From Limosilactobacillus portuensis (GTDB lineage Bacteria > Bacillota > Bacilli > Lactobacillales > Lactobacillaceae): a stretch of DNA of 64,000 nucleotides. The stretch is from contig NZ_JABUXQ010000005.1 in the NCBI RefSeq assembly GCF_014838735.1, positions 37,383 through 101,382 of the forward strand. Reading direction: 5' to 3'. This document shows positions 1 to 7,189 of this stretch, one piece after another (within the stretch, counting starts at the first letter, position 1; each line of letters begins with the position of its first letter). Made by a program: the position numbers and the translations under genes. The notes beneath the pieces were generated by a model. It saw nothing but the letters and a program-made list of their open reading frames with translations. It was not told where the DNA came from and made no database searches.

Positions 1-988
1 CTGTAATTGGCACATGGAGTAACGAGCAAGAGGTGCTAACTATAAGATTTTTCACTCCAGCTTTCTTGAGTTGCGTCAAACTCTTATCATAATGGTTCCG
101 CCAAATATTTTTTCCGTTGATGATTCCTGCAAAAAGGGTCTTATCTTCTGGAAAATGATGACTAACTAATTGAAGTGTCTGCTTTCCTTCAACAAAGTCA
201 AGGCCAAGGCCGTCAAACGGTAATTCGATCAAGTCGTCATAAATATCCCGAACGTCACCAAAGTAAGTCTGCAGGAGAACCTTTAATTTCCCTTTAGCGT
301 TCAATAGTGGCTGGTAGAGTTCATTAAATAATTGACGATCTTCAGCAGTTAAATCCTTAACGAGGGCCGGCTCATCAAGTTGAATCCATTGCGCCCCACT
401 GTCTGCAAGTCGATCAAAAACTGCTTTATAGGCAGTTACAGCGTCATTAATAAAGTCACGAGCAGTCACATTTTGATATTCACTTAGCTTCAGTAATGTA
501 AAAGGACCAATTAATACGGGTCGGGTAATGATCCCTAATCCTTTTGCTTCTTCAAACTCAGCAAAAATTTTATTTCCAGTTAGCTTAAAGTGGGTGTCCT
601 GATTAAGCTGCGGAACGAGGTAGTGGTAATTAGTGTTAAACCACTTCTTCATTGGCCAAGCTAAAACATTTCCCTCTTTGCCCTGGTAGCCTCGTGCTAA
701 GGCAAAATACTTATCTAGTTCCGAAAGCGGCAAATCCTGAACTTTTTGGGGAACTAAATTAAAGAGGAAAGCAGCGTCCAAAGTTTGGTCGTAATATGAA
801 AAGTCATTGCTCGGGATTGCATCAATTCCCGCCTGCTGAAGAAGTTCCCAGTTATTTTTCCTTAGTTTCTTTGCCGTTGTCCGTAGCTCTTCTTGACTAA
901 TTTTATTCTTAAAGTATTTTTCAGTAGCAAATTTCAATTCACGCTTCTCACCTATCCGGGGGAAGCCAATAATCGTAGTTGTTGTCAT
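1..988 (-). CDS. metE: Cobalamin-independent methionine synthase MetE, 5' part (runs off the window)
   Basis: Transfers the methyl group of 5-methyltetrahydropteroyl-tri-glutamate to homocysteine to make methionine, in the cytosol. The reading frame starts at the ATG read leftwards from 988 and stays open to the window edge, giving about 329 of the usual roughly 760 residues. These are the N-terminal folate-side domain: the family opening [14 protein letters not shown] at residues 6-19, ARGYQG at 98-103 and LDEPALV at 204-210. The zinc-binding C-terminal catalytic domain lies outside the window. It is divergent from a LysR regulator, with a MET-box-like palindrome between them, so control by methionine availability is likely. 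Confidence 0.93.
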   Translation of the reverse strand, partial: MTTTTIIGFPRIGEKRELKFATEKYFKNKISQEELRTTAKKLRKNNWELLQQAGIDAIPSNDFSYYDQTLDAAFLFNLVPQKVQDLPLSELDKYFALARGYQGKEGNVLAWPMKKWFNTNYHYLVPQLNQDTHFKLTGNKIFAEFEEAKGLGIITRPVLIGPFTLLKLSEYQNVTARDFINDAVTAYKAVFDRLADSGAQWIQLDEPALVKDLTAEDRQLFNELYQPLLNAKGKLKVLLQTYFGDVRDIYDDLIELPFDGLGLDFVEGKQTLQLVSHHFPEDKTLFAGIINGKNIWRNHYDKSLTQLKKAGVKNLIVSTSCSLLHVPIT

Positions 989-1076
989 CGTTCGTTCATC
1001 TCTTTCGCCTTTTTATTTGTCTAATAATCTACCATGGATTCTCGCTATTGAATAACTGTTAAATATTTGAACTGGA

Positions 1077-1093
1077 TATAGGCAAAGACTATA
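1077..1093. promoter_or_regulatory. MET-box-like palindrome between metE and the LysR gene
   Basis: The 17-bp sequence has arms TATAG and CTATA separated by seven bases. This matches the outer arms and total length of the MET-box described for MtaR/MetR-type LysR regulators in Streptococcus and relatives. It lies 26 bp upstream of the LysR start and about 90 bp upstream of metE, where such an activator would bind. The inner bases deviate from the published consensus, so it is a candidate site. Confidence 0.5.
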
Positions 1094-1118
1094 ATGCAAA
1101 TAAAAAGGGATCAGACCA

Positions 1119-2060
1119 ATGAGAATTAAACAATTAGAATATTTAGAAGCCGTGATTGAAACTGGCTCAATTAACGAAGCGGCTAAACGACTTTACCTTA
1201 CCCAACCCAGTCTCTCAAGTGCGATCAAGGATTTAGAAAAAGAAATGGGAATCACAATCTTTCAAAGAAGCAACTCAGGAGCCCGTTTAACTGCTGATGG
1301 GCGCGAATTCATGAATTATGCCAAACAAATTCTGGACCAAGTTCGTCTACTTGATGACCGCTTCAAACATCAGCAAGCGCTTCACCAGTCCTTCGCTGTT
1401 TCCGCACAACACTATGCTTTCGTTGTTAATGCCTTTGTAGAATTAATCAAGGAAATCAATTCACCAACTTATAAGTTCACTCTCCGTGAGACGGAAACCG
1501 AAAATATTTTTAATGATCTACGAACTTTTAAGAGTGAGTTAGGTATACTCTATATCAATAATTTTAACCGGCGAATTATCAATAAATTGTTAACGGAAAA
1601 CGGCCTCAAATTCACGCCACTCTTTGTTGCTAAGCCACACGTCTTTTTAAGCCGTTATAATCCACTTGCAAAACGACACTCAATCAGCCTTGATGATCTG
1701 ACCGAGCTTCCCTACCTCTCTTTTGAGCAAGGTGAAAATAATTCCTTTTACTTTTCCGAGGAGATTCAGTCAACTTTGAGTCATAAAAAGGAGATTAAGG
1801 TTAGTGACCGGGCAACCATTTTCAACTTAATGGTCGGGTTAAATGGCTACACCATCAGTTCAGGAATCATTAGCAGCAAGCTTAATGATGACAAGATTGT
1901 CGCTATTCCCTTGGAGCTTGACGATCTCATAACAATCGGGACTGCTCAACATCAGCATACTGTGCCAAGCCAGTTAAGTCTGAAATTTATTCAGTTGCTT
2001 AAAAATCATATTCGTGATTACGGGTTTAAGATTATTGGGGAGAATGACGACAAGGCGTGA
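1119..2060 (+). CDS. LysR family transcriptional regulator, probable regulator of metE
   Basis: DNA-binding transcription regulator of 313 residues, the usual LysR length. The winged helix-turn-helix is at about residues 1-60 (MRIKQLEYLEAVIETGSINE, then a recognition helix with TQPSLSSAIKDLE). The inducer-binding region occupies about 90-300. It is divergently transcribed from metE across 130 bp that contain a MET-box-like palindrome, the usual layout for a LysR activator of methionine or cysteine genes. The ligand is not evident from sequence; O-acetylserine or homocysteine would be expected by family. The stop codon sits inside the arm of the following terminator. Confidence 0.85.
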   Translation: MRIKQLEYLEAVIETGSINEAAKRLYLTQPSLSSAIKDLEKEMGITIFQRSNSGARLTADGREFMNYAKQILDQVRLLDDRFKHQQALHQSFAVSAQHYAFVVNAFVELIKEINSPTYKFTLRETETENIFNDLRTFKSELGILYINNFNRRIINKLLTENGLKFTPLFVAKPHVFLSRYNPLAKRHSISLDDLTELPYLSFEQGENNSFYFSEEIQSTLSHKKEIKVSDRATIFNLMVGLNGYTISSGIISSKLNDDKIVAIPLELDDLITIGTAQHQHTVPSQLSLKFIQLLKNHIRDYGFKIIGENDDKA

Positions 2061-2089
2061 ACCGTTTAATTACGGTCCACGCCTCTTTT
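2054..2089 (+). terminator. Rho-independent terminator of the LysR gene
   Basis: GC-rich arms GGCGTGAACCG and CGGTCCACGCC (one mismatch) with a short loop, followed by TCTTTTA. The stop codon of the LysR gene lies inside the first arm. Confidence 0.8.
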
Positions 2090-2109
2090 ATGCTTAAATG
2101 ATGTTTCTC

Positions 2110-2364
2110 GGCGGTAGCGCCAAAACGCGTTCAGCCTAAGCTCCCTCAAGATAACGACCTCTCTCCGCAGTAGCTGACTGAACTTTATATTCATAAAGTT
2201 CTAGTCATCCTTGCGAGGGTTCACAAACGAAAACAAGTTTTCTGGTTCACTCCTTCGCCAGGAACTTGCTAGAGCTAACAACCTCCCTCCCAGATGCTTT
2301 CAGCATCCAGTCGGGAAAAATTGTTAGCTTTCCGCAAGTCCTTTGCTGGCTCGCACTCTAACCC
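2110..2364. repeat. Composite intergenic palindromic repeat, family A
   Basis: This accounts for most of the 355-bp gap before the MFS gene. It has two parts. Bases 2123-2250 are repeated in inverted orientation at 19494-19621 with three differences in 128 bp. Bases 2256-2362 form an imperfect palindrome (GCTAACAA paired with TTGTTAGC, CCTCCC with a GGGA arm) ending in GCACTCTA, the complement of the TAGAGTG end shared by the family. No credible ORF is present. Confidence 0.85.
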
Positions 2365-2415
2365 ATTTTATAATAGAATAAAGGTGAGCGCTTCCTTTAT
2401 AAGGAGGAATTTTCT

Positions 2416-3591
2416 ATGCCTAAAGCTAAGACACTTCAGCTAAAATGGTTAGCTTTAGCAAGTTTATTAAATAGTACAGGTGCAGCATTTCTTTGGCCGT
2501 TAACAACAGTCTTTATCAATAAGCACCTCGGAGAATCATTAACCGTTGCCGGAATTGTTCTTTTCATCATGTCCATCACTATGATAGTGGGAAACTATAT
2601 CGGTGGTTATTTATTTGATCGGTGGAATGCGTATTTTACTAGCGTTTGGGGCGCTATTATCGCTACCGTTGCAATTGTTTTAATGATTTTTTGTCATAAT
2701 TGGCCTGCTTTCCCAACTTTAATCTGTTTTGTTAGTTTTGGAGACGGGATCTGTGCCTCCGTTATTAATTCATATGGCAACTTTATTCCAAGTAAAGATG
2801 CCCGTTTTGTTTATAACATGGTATATCTCGCATTTAATGTTGGGGTTGTTTTAGGAACATTACTGGTAGGAATCTTATATCCGATCAGTACTAAGCTAAC
2901 ATTTGTTGTTGCTTCCTGTTTTTACATTATCTTCCTATTAACTGTCCTCTTTTGCTTTAATGTCCCTCTTCATAGACAAATAAAGAAAAAGCAGAATACA
3001 AATTCCCAGGAAAATAGTAGTCACCGATCCCTTAGAGAAGTTATTATCTATGCAATTTTCGTTCATCTAATCATGATCTACTTAGCGTATGCACTTTGGG
3101 AAAGTATCATGTCCGTTCATATAACCAATCTGGGGATTCCATTTGTAGCATATAGTCTGCTTTGGACTTTGAATGGAGCAATTATTATCGTAGGTCAACC
3201 AATCATTAGTTATTTTGCTCCCTACATTAAATTACATGTCCAAATTTATATTGGTTTACTTCTTTTCACTTTTTCTTTCCTTTTTCTACCATTTATTCAT
3301 ACATTACTGGGCTTCACCCTTGATTTTATTGTTTTAACTATTGGCGATATGCTTAGTATCCCAGGAATCCCAGCATGGATCTCTGAGATAACGTCGATTA
3401 GTAAATCTGGCAAATATCAAAGTCTCATTAGCAGTACCGTTTCTATCGGTCGGGCAATTGGTCCCCTTCTTGGGGGAATCATCATTGAGGCCTATTCATA
3501 TAACGTCCTATTTATTACTGCTTTTCTATTAATGTTAGTTACCTTTATACCAATTGTGATTACTAATCATCTCTACCTCAAATTTAAATAA
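2416..3591 (+). CDS. Major facilitator superfamily transporter (drug-efflux type)
   Basis: Integral membrane carrier of 391 residues with about 12 hydrophobic segments. A short charged central loop (KKKQNTNSQENSSHRS) at about 195-212 separates the two six-helix halves. The cytoplasmic loop 2-3 motif is degenerate (GGYLFDRWN). This size and layout fit DHA1 multidrug-type MFS proteins; the substrate cannot be told. Translation starts at ATG 2416 behind the strong site AAGGAGG. It is monocistronic, ends at a terminator shared with convergent hisS, and follows a family A repeat. Confidence 0.8.
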   Translation: MPKAKTLQLKWLALASLLNSTGAAFLWPLTTVFINKHLGESLTVAGIVLFIMSITMIVGNYIGGYLFDRWNAYFTSVWGAIIATVAIVLMIFCHNWPAFPTLICFVSFGDGICASVINSYGNFIPSKDARFVYNMVYLAFNVGVVLGTLLVGILYPISTKLTFVVASCFYIIFLLTVLFCFNVPLHRQIKKKQNTNSQENSSHRSLREVIIYAIFVHLIMIYLAYALWESIMSVHITNLGIPFVAYSLLWTLNGAIIIVGQPIISYFAPYIKLHVQIYIGLLLFTFSFLFLPFIHTLLGFTLDFIVLTIGDMLSIPGIPAWISEITSISKSGKYQSLISSTVSIGRAIGPLLGGIIIEAYSYNVLFITAFLLMLVTFIPIVITNHLYLKFK

Positions 3592-3605
3592 CCCTATTAA
3601 TATAT

Positions 3606-3650
3606 AAGAAGAGCAATGACCAAGTGTCCGTCTTGATCATTGCTCTTCTT
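3606..3650. terminator. Bidirectional terminator between the MFS gene and hisS
   Basis: Long hairpin with arms AAGAAGAGCAATGA and its complement, flanked by T-rich sequence on both strands. It serves the two convergent genes. Confidence 0.85.
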
Positions 3651-3691
3651 ATTGTCCGTTTATTTCATTGCTATTGTGTAGTAATTTAACA

Positions 3692-4993
3692 TTACTTCAA
3701 ATATTTTTCTGGATCACTCAAGAGTTCATCAATAGATACTTTCTGTCCTTCCTCACTGCTGTCCGCTTCAGTGAGATTTAACTCGAGCTCCTTTGACGAA
3801 ACCTCATTGTCACCAATAACAGCAAAGTACTTACTGTTTCGCCGGCTTGCTTCCTTAATTTGAGTACCAACTTTCAGGCCTTGATAATCCTTATCGACTT
3901 TGATTCCCATATTACGAAGCGGTTCCATTAATTCAAAGGCAAATTCATCTGCCTCCTCGCCAACAGTGGCAAAGAATAAATCCAGGCCCGGCTGTGGAAC
4001 GAAACTCTTATTTTCTTGTCTCAATAGAAGAAGTAATCGTTCAACCCCAATACCATAACCAATACCGCCCTCATCGGGACCACCAATTTGCGAAATCAAT
4101 CCATTGTAGCGACCACCACCACAAATTGTCGTGTACCCACCGCCAAATACTGGCGAGTTGGACATAATTTCAAAAATGGTGTGAGTATAATAATCCAATC
4201 CCCGAACCATTTCATTATCAACTACATAGTCAACATTAAATTTATCAAGGATCCTCTTTACTGAATCAAAGTACTTGGCAGAGTAATCACTCAATGAATC
4301 CAGAATTGAAGGGGCATTCGCAACAATCTTTTTATCGGTCTCATCCTTACTATCAAGGACACGTAATGGGTTCTTATATAAACGTTCCTTAGAGTCATCA
4401 CTAAGTTCATCATAATGTGGCTTTAAGTAGTCAATCAAAGCTTGGCGGTAGTTATCACGGGTTTCTTTATCACCAAGTGTATTGATGGCAACCCGTAACC
4501 CTGAAATTCCAAGCCGCTTAAAGAACATTAATGCTTCAAGAATAACTTCCGCATCAATTTGTGGGGACTCGCTATTTAAGGCTTCACAACCAATTTGGGT
4601 AAATTGACGTTGGCGTCCTGACTCTGGTCGTTCATAACGGAACATTGGCCCCATGTAATAAACCTTATATGGCTTAGCATATTCAGGGCCAAATAACTTG
4701 TTCTGTACATAAGCCCGAACAACTCCAGCAGTTCCTTCTGGTCGTAAAGCAATGTGACGATCACCCTTATCGTGAAAGTCATACATTTGCTTTTCAACAA
4801 TATCAGAGGTGTCACCGACATTCCGCGCAAAGACGTTATAGTCTTCAAACATCGGTGTTCGAATTTCTGAATAACCAAATTCCGCGAATGTATTCCGTGC
4901 AATATTTTCAACTTTTTGCCATAGTTCACTTTCACCAGGCAAGATATCAACAGTACCACGTGGCCGTTGATAATTAACTTTAGCTTTTGCCAT
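3692..4993 (-). CDS. hisS: Histidyl-tRNA synthetase of the histidine decarboxylase cluster
   Basis: Class II aminoacyl-tRNA synthetase that charges tRNA-His. Length is 433 residues, slightly longer than typical bacterial HisRS. Visible features are class II motif 2 (MFRYERPESGRQRQF), the HisA region around RGLDYYTHTIFE, the GGGRYNGL loop, motif 3 (GIGYGIGVERL) and a C-terminal anticodon-binding domain from about residue 335. It is the last gene of hdcP-hdcA-hdcB-hisS, with its own promoter-like sequence and a long structured leader ending in an attenuator-like hairpin. The usual housekeeping hisS is normally beside aspS, so this may be a second, dedicated copy; that is inference, since only this locus is visible. 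Confidence 0.95.
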   Translation of the reverse strand: MAKAKVNYQRPRGTVDILPGESELWQKVENIARNTFAEFGYSEIRTPMFEDYNVFARNVGDTSDIVEKQMYDFHDKGDRHIALRPEGTAGVVRAYVQNKLFGPEYAKPYKVYYMGPMFRYERPESGRQRQFTQIGCEALNSESPQIDAEVILEALMFFKRLGISGLRVAINTLGDKETRDNYRQALIDYLKPHYDELSDDSKERLYKNPLRVLDSKDETDKKIVANAPSILDSLSDYSAKYFDSVKRILDKFNVDYVVDNEMVRGLDYYTHTIFEIMSNSPVFGGGYTTICGGGRYNGLISQIGGPDEGGIGYGIGVERLLLLLRQENKSFVPQPGLDLFFATVGEEADEFAFELMEPLRNMGIKVDKDYQGLKVGTQIKEASRRNSKYFAVIGDNEVSSKELELNLTEADSSEEGQKVSIDELLSDPEKYLK

Positions 4994-5014
4994 ATTATAG
5001 AACCCACCTTTTCA

Positions 5015-5060
5015 AACAAAAAGGCTCCTCAGTAAGTCTAATGACTTATGAAGAGCCTTT
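5015..5060 (-). terminator. Attenuator-like terminator in the hisS leader
   Basis: Arms AAAGGCTC and GAGCCTTT enclose an inner stem TAAGTC/GACTTA, followed by TTTTTGTTT, on the hisS strand and only about 20 bases before its start codon. Placed inside the leader it should stop transcription unless an alternative fold forms. Confidence 0.75.
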
Positions 5061-5213
5061 ATATACTACCTTAATTCACACTTACCATCAAGGTAAAGTG
5101 TTCCACCGGGTAAATGGTATAACCACCCGCCGGGGTAATAACGCTCCCCATCACGAAATATTTTTAGTATTCACATAAGCAAAATGTGAATTAAAGATGT
5201 TTCTCAAATCAAT

Positions 5214-5240
5214 AAAAAGAATTAGTCGACTAATCTTTTT
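5214..5240. terminator. Near-perfect palindrome after hdcB (terminator-like)
   Basis: Arms AAAAAGATTAG and CTAAT(T)CTTTTT around TCGA, with one bulged base and T-runs on both strands. It probably ends the hdcAB transcript. It lies downstream of the promoter-like sequence at 5279-5306, so it may alternatively be the first hairpin of the hisS leader. Confidence 0.5.
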
Positions 5241-5278
5241 GAAGAACAAGCATTAAATTAATACTGCTCTTGAATTAA

Positions 5279-5306
5279 ATGATAAACGATCATATGAATT
5301 TGTCAA
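5279..5306 (-). promoter_or_regulatory. Candidate promoter of hisS
   Basis: On the minus strand a perfect -35 TTGACA (5306-5301), a 16-base spacer and a -10 TATCAT (5284-5279) lie just after the hdcB stop codon. This fits an independently transcribed hisS. Confidence 0.55.
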
Positions 5307-5323
5307 TATGCATTTATCACGTT

Positions 5324-5848
5324 TTACTTCCCAGCTTTTGGGTAAACTGGGTTAGCATCATCATATTCGTAATGACTAATATGTCCATCTTGCATCCAGC
5401 GTCGTAACCGATCAATTTCTTCAGCATGATCAGGATCAAGTAATTGAGGGAACTCACCGCGGATCGTATTATCATATCCTGCATGGTTAATTTCTCGTGG
5501 CTTAATATCCTGAATAAAATCAAATGCTCGACCACTAGTAATATCGTCTAATTGAAGGCTACTGGAATCAAGAAAATTAATCACTACTTTCCCGTGTGGA
5601 GTTCCTTTAATAAATTCTATACTCTTAACCTCATCCTTTTTAAATGAAGTAATCTTACCATTAACATACCGATAAAAATTATGGATTGATGTCATCAATA
5701 TTTCTTTACTGCCATGATTATCATTCACAATTACTTGTGACATCCGATCGTTTGTCTTTTCTATCGTTTGTTTAAATTCACTGGTAATGAGTGAAGCAGG
5801 AACTACTTTCTCAATCCGCTGAACACTTACGTTATAATTATCTGTCAT
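5324..5848 (-). CDS. hdcB: Histidine decarboxylase maturation protein HdcB
   Basis: Protein of 174 residues directly downstream of hdcA in the conserved order hdcA-hdcB-hisS. In Streptococcus thermophilus HdcB is reported as required for autoprocessing of the HdcA proenzyme into its active pyruvoyl form; the assignment here rests on gene order, length and overall recognition. It is soluble with no signal peptide or membrane segment and contains no familiar catalytic motif. The 145-bp gap to hdcA contains a hairpin with a T-run that should reduce read-through, so hdcB is probably expressed at a lower level than hdcA. Confidence 0.85.
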   Translation of the reverse strand: MTDNYNVSVQRIEKVVPASLITSEFKQTIEKTNDRMSQVIVNDNHGSKEILMTSIHNFYRYVNGKITSFKKDEVKSIEFIKGTPHGKVVINFLDSSSLQLDDITSGRAFDFIQDIKPREINHAGYDNTIRGEFPQLLDPDHAEEIDRLRRWMQDGHISHYEYDDANPVYPKAGK

Positions 5849-5870
5849 AAATCAACACAACCTAACCGAT

Positions 5871-5905
5871 AAAAGGAAGAGGGATATAATTGAATACCCT
5901 CTTCC
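5871..5905 (-). terminator. Partial terminator between hdcA and hdcB
   Basis: On the minus strand GGAAGAGGG pairs perfectly with CCCTCTTCC across a 13-base loop and is followed by a short TTTTAT tract. The weak T-tract suggests an attenuating hairpin that lets part of the transcription continue into hdcB. Confidence 0.7.
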
Positions 5906-5993
5906 TATCAAAAAGACTAGAAGACATTCTGGAAGGGAATTTAAAAACTGCTGTTAATAGATAGCTGACTAAAAAGACTTATACTGTTTACTA

Positions 5994-6929
5994 TTAGTAT
6001 TTAACAGCGCCATTAGCAGTTAATGACTTGTAACCCATCTTGTCGAGCCATTCTGGCATGGTTAAGTCTTCCATGATTTCCATATCCTTATCTGGTGTCA
6101 AGATAGAACCACCAGGAATGGAATCAACTGGCATTGAAACATAAGGAGCAACCGTAATTGCGTTACCGATTTGTCCTGGTTCCATCATTGTGTGAGCAAA
6201 GCCGATCCATGAACTCTTGAATGAAGTATTAGCATCTTGACCACACTCTGCAATTGACTTAGCGATTGCCTTCCGACGACCCTTAAGGTATTCAATTAGT
6301 TCGTCTTCGTTAGGAGTTTCCCAAACACCAGCATCTTCAATAAACATACTGGAGTCCTTTGAAGGATCCTTAGCAAAGGAAAGAGCAATTGCTGACCATA
6401 CACCATATCCTTGACCAGGCTTCATGTCTGAATCATTCATTGGCCGTTCTGCAGTAACACCCTTGTTAGCACAAACAATGAATGAACCTGGAGCTGGGTA
6501 GTGACGACGATCATCGTTTACACCAAAGTATTCAACTAAAGCATCTTGTAATGGCTTAGCATCGTAAATTGGTAATTCACTGCCATCCCATTGCTTTTCA
6601 GTAAAGAGGGGTTCAGCTTTATCAACTTCAGGGTTTCTCAACAGGTCATAACCAATACAATGACCCTGAGGACCAGTAAATGATGAAGCAGTAGTCATGT
6701 TAATTTGACCAATGTAAGCATTCTTAGTTTCGGCACGGTCGTATGAAACAATACCATCTAAGACATCATCATCAGTCTTGTCACGGACACCAGCATCAAC
6801 TTTCAAACCAGTTACATAACCGTTACCAAGGTTTCCTGGTTCCATGTAACCACGACTCCATTGCTTGTATGGACTAATAGCAATACGGTCAACGCCAAGC
6901 TTATTAAGTTTCGTATCTAATTCGGACAT
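5994..6929 (-). CDS. hdcA: Pyruvoyl-dependent histidine decarboxylase proenzyme
   Basis: Decarboxylates histidine to histamine in the cytosol, consuming a proton. The 311-residue proenzyme contains TTASSFTG at residues 79-86. By family knowledge it self-cleaves between Ser82 and Ser83 (81/82 without the Met), giving a beta chain and an alpha chain with an N-terminal pyruvoyl group. Active-site residues known from Lactobacillus 30a are present: Tyr63 and Asp64 in GIVSYDRAE, and Glu198 in MFIEDAGVWE. After the cleavage site this copy reads PQGHC, where I recall VQGRV in L. reuteri, so it is diverged. Start ATG 6929 follows GGAGG. The upstream region carries a cre-like site and a 16-mer shared with hdcP. 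Confidence 0.97.
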   Translation of the reverse strand: MSELDTKLNKLGVDRIAISPYKQWSRGYMEPGNLGNGYVTGLKVDAGVRDKTDDDVLDGIVSYDRAETKNAYIGQINMTTASSFTGPQGHCIGYDLLRNPEVDKAEPLFTEKQWDGSELPIYDAKPLQDALVEYFGVNDDRRHYPAPGSFIVCANKGVTAERPMNDSDMKPGQGYGVWSAIALSFAKDPSKDSSMFIEDAGVWETPNEDELIEYLKGRRKAIAKSIAECGQDANTSFKSSWIGFAHTMMEPGQIGNAITVAPYVSMPVDSIPGGSILTPDKDMEIMEDLTMPEWLDKMGYKSLTANGAVKY

Positions 6930-6976
6930 AATTAGACCTCCATTAATTAAAACAAAAGTTACAACAATAGCAACGA

Positions 6977-6990
6977 ACGAAAGCGCTTCC
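6977..6990. promoter_or_regulatory. cre-like site upstream of hdcA
   Basis: ACGAAAGCGCTTCC contains the palindromic core AAGCGCTT-type sequence of CcpA sites and differs from the consensus mainly in the outermost base. It lies about 50 bp upstream of the hdcA start, consistent with catabolite control of histamine formation. Confidence 0.45.
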
Positions 6991-7002
6991 TATTCCTTAC
7001 AA
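6987..7002 (-). promoter_or_regulatory. 16-bp element shared with the hdcP promoter (hdcA copy)
   Basis: TTGTAAGGAATAGGAA reads in the direction of hdcA, about 60 bp upstream of its start. The identical 16-mer occurs upstream of hdcP in the opposite orientation relative to its gene. Shared exact sequence in two promoters of one pathway suggests an operator for a common regulator. Confidence 0.5.
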
Positions 7003-7094
7003 GCCTCAGTATATATATATATATGTCAATAGGAAACGGGAAATTTGTTGAAAAAATTGCAATTTTTAAAATAATTAACCTCGAAATTTAAAAG

Positions 7095-7130
7095 AAAAAA
7101 GGCGCCAAAATTTTAATTTTGACGCCTTTT
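7095..7130 (-). terminator. Terminator of hdcP
   Basis: On the minus strand AAAAGGCGTCAAAATT pairs with AATTTTGGCGCCTTTT, followed by a T-run. It separates hdcP from hdcA, so the two are separate transcription units. Confidence 0.85.
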
Positions 7131-7189
7131 ACAGCCATATTATTGTTTTCTATTTTTTAAATTAAGCACACAAATTTAATCTTTAAGAG

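Larger units (their letters stand above)
4994..5240 (-). promoter_or_regulatory. Structured 5' leader of hisS, unclassified attenuator
   Basis: Between hdcB and hisS lie about 330 non-coding bases. Read on the minus strand, TTAATTCACA (5194-5185) is exactly complementary to TGTGAATTAA (5080-5071). Between them are hairpins GGGG/CCCC (5149-5132), GGGTGGT/ACC..ACCC (5128-5108) and CACTTTACC/GGTAAGTG (about 5100-5079). AATTCACAT can instead pair locally with ATGTGAAT (5176-5169), so two folds are possible. A terminator-like hairpin precedes the hisS ribosome site. A T-box would be expected for an aminoacyl-tRNA synthetase, but the T-box bulge sequence and tRNA-His-specific UGGG in the right place are not convincing. 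Confidence 0.55.

Noticed and set aside
4576-5178. ORFs overlapping hisS and its leader
   Set aside because: They lie in other frames of hisS or in the structured leader, lack ribosome sites and have unlikely composition.
4994-5240. Canonical T-box upstream of hisS
   Set aside because: GGTGGAAC resembles part of a T-box bulge, but it is not just upstream of the terminator, the base for the tRNA-His discriminator is wrong (UGGA instead of UGGG) and no specifier loop can be placed with confidence.
6990-7030. Clear hdcA promoter at the TATATA run
   Set aside because: A TTGACA lies there, but no -10 at acceptable spacing is convincing, so I left the hdcA promoter unassigned.
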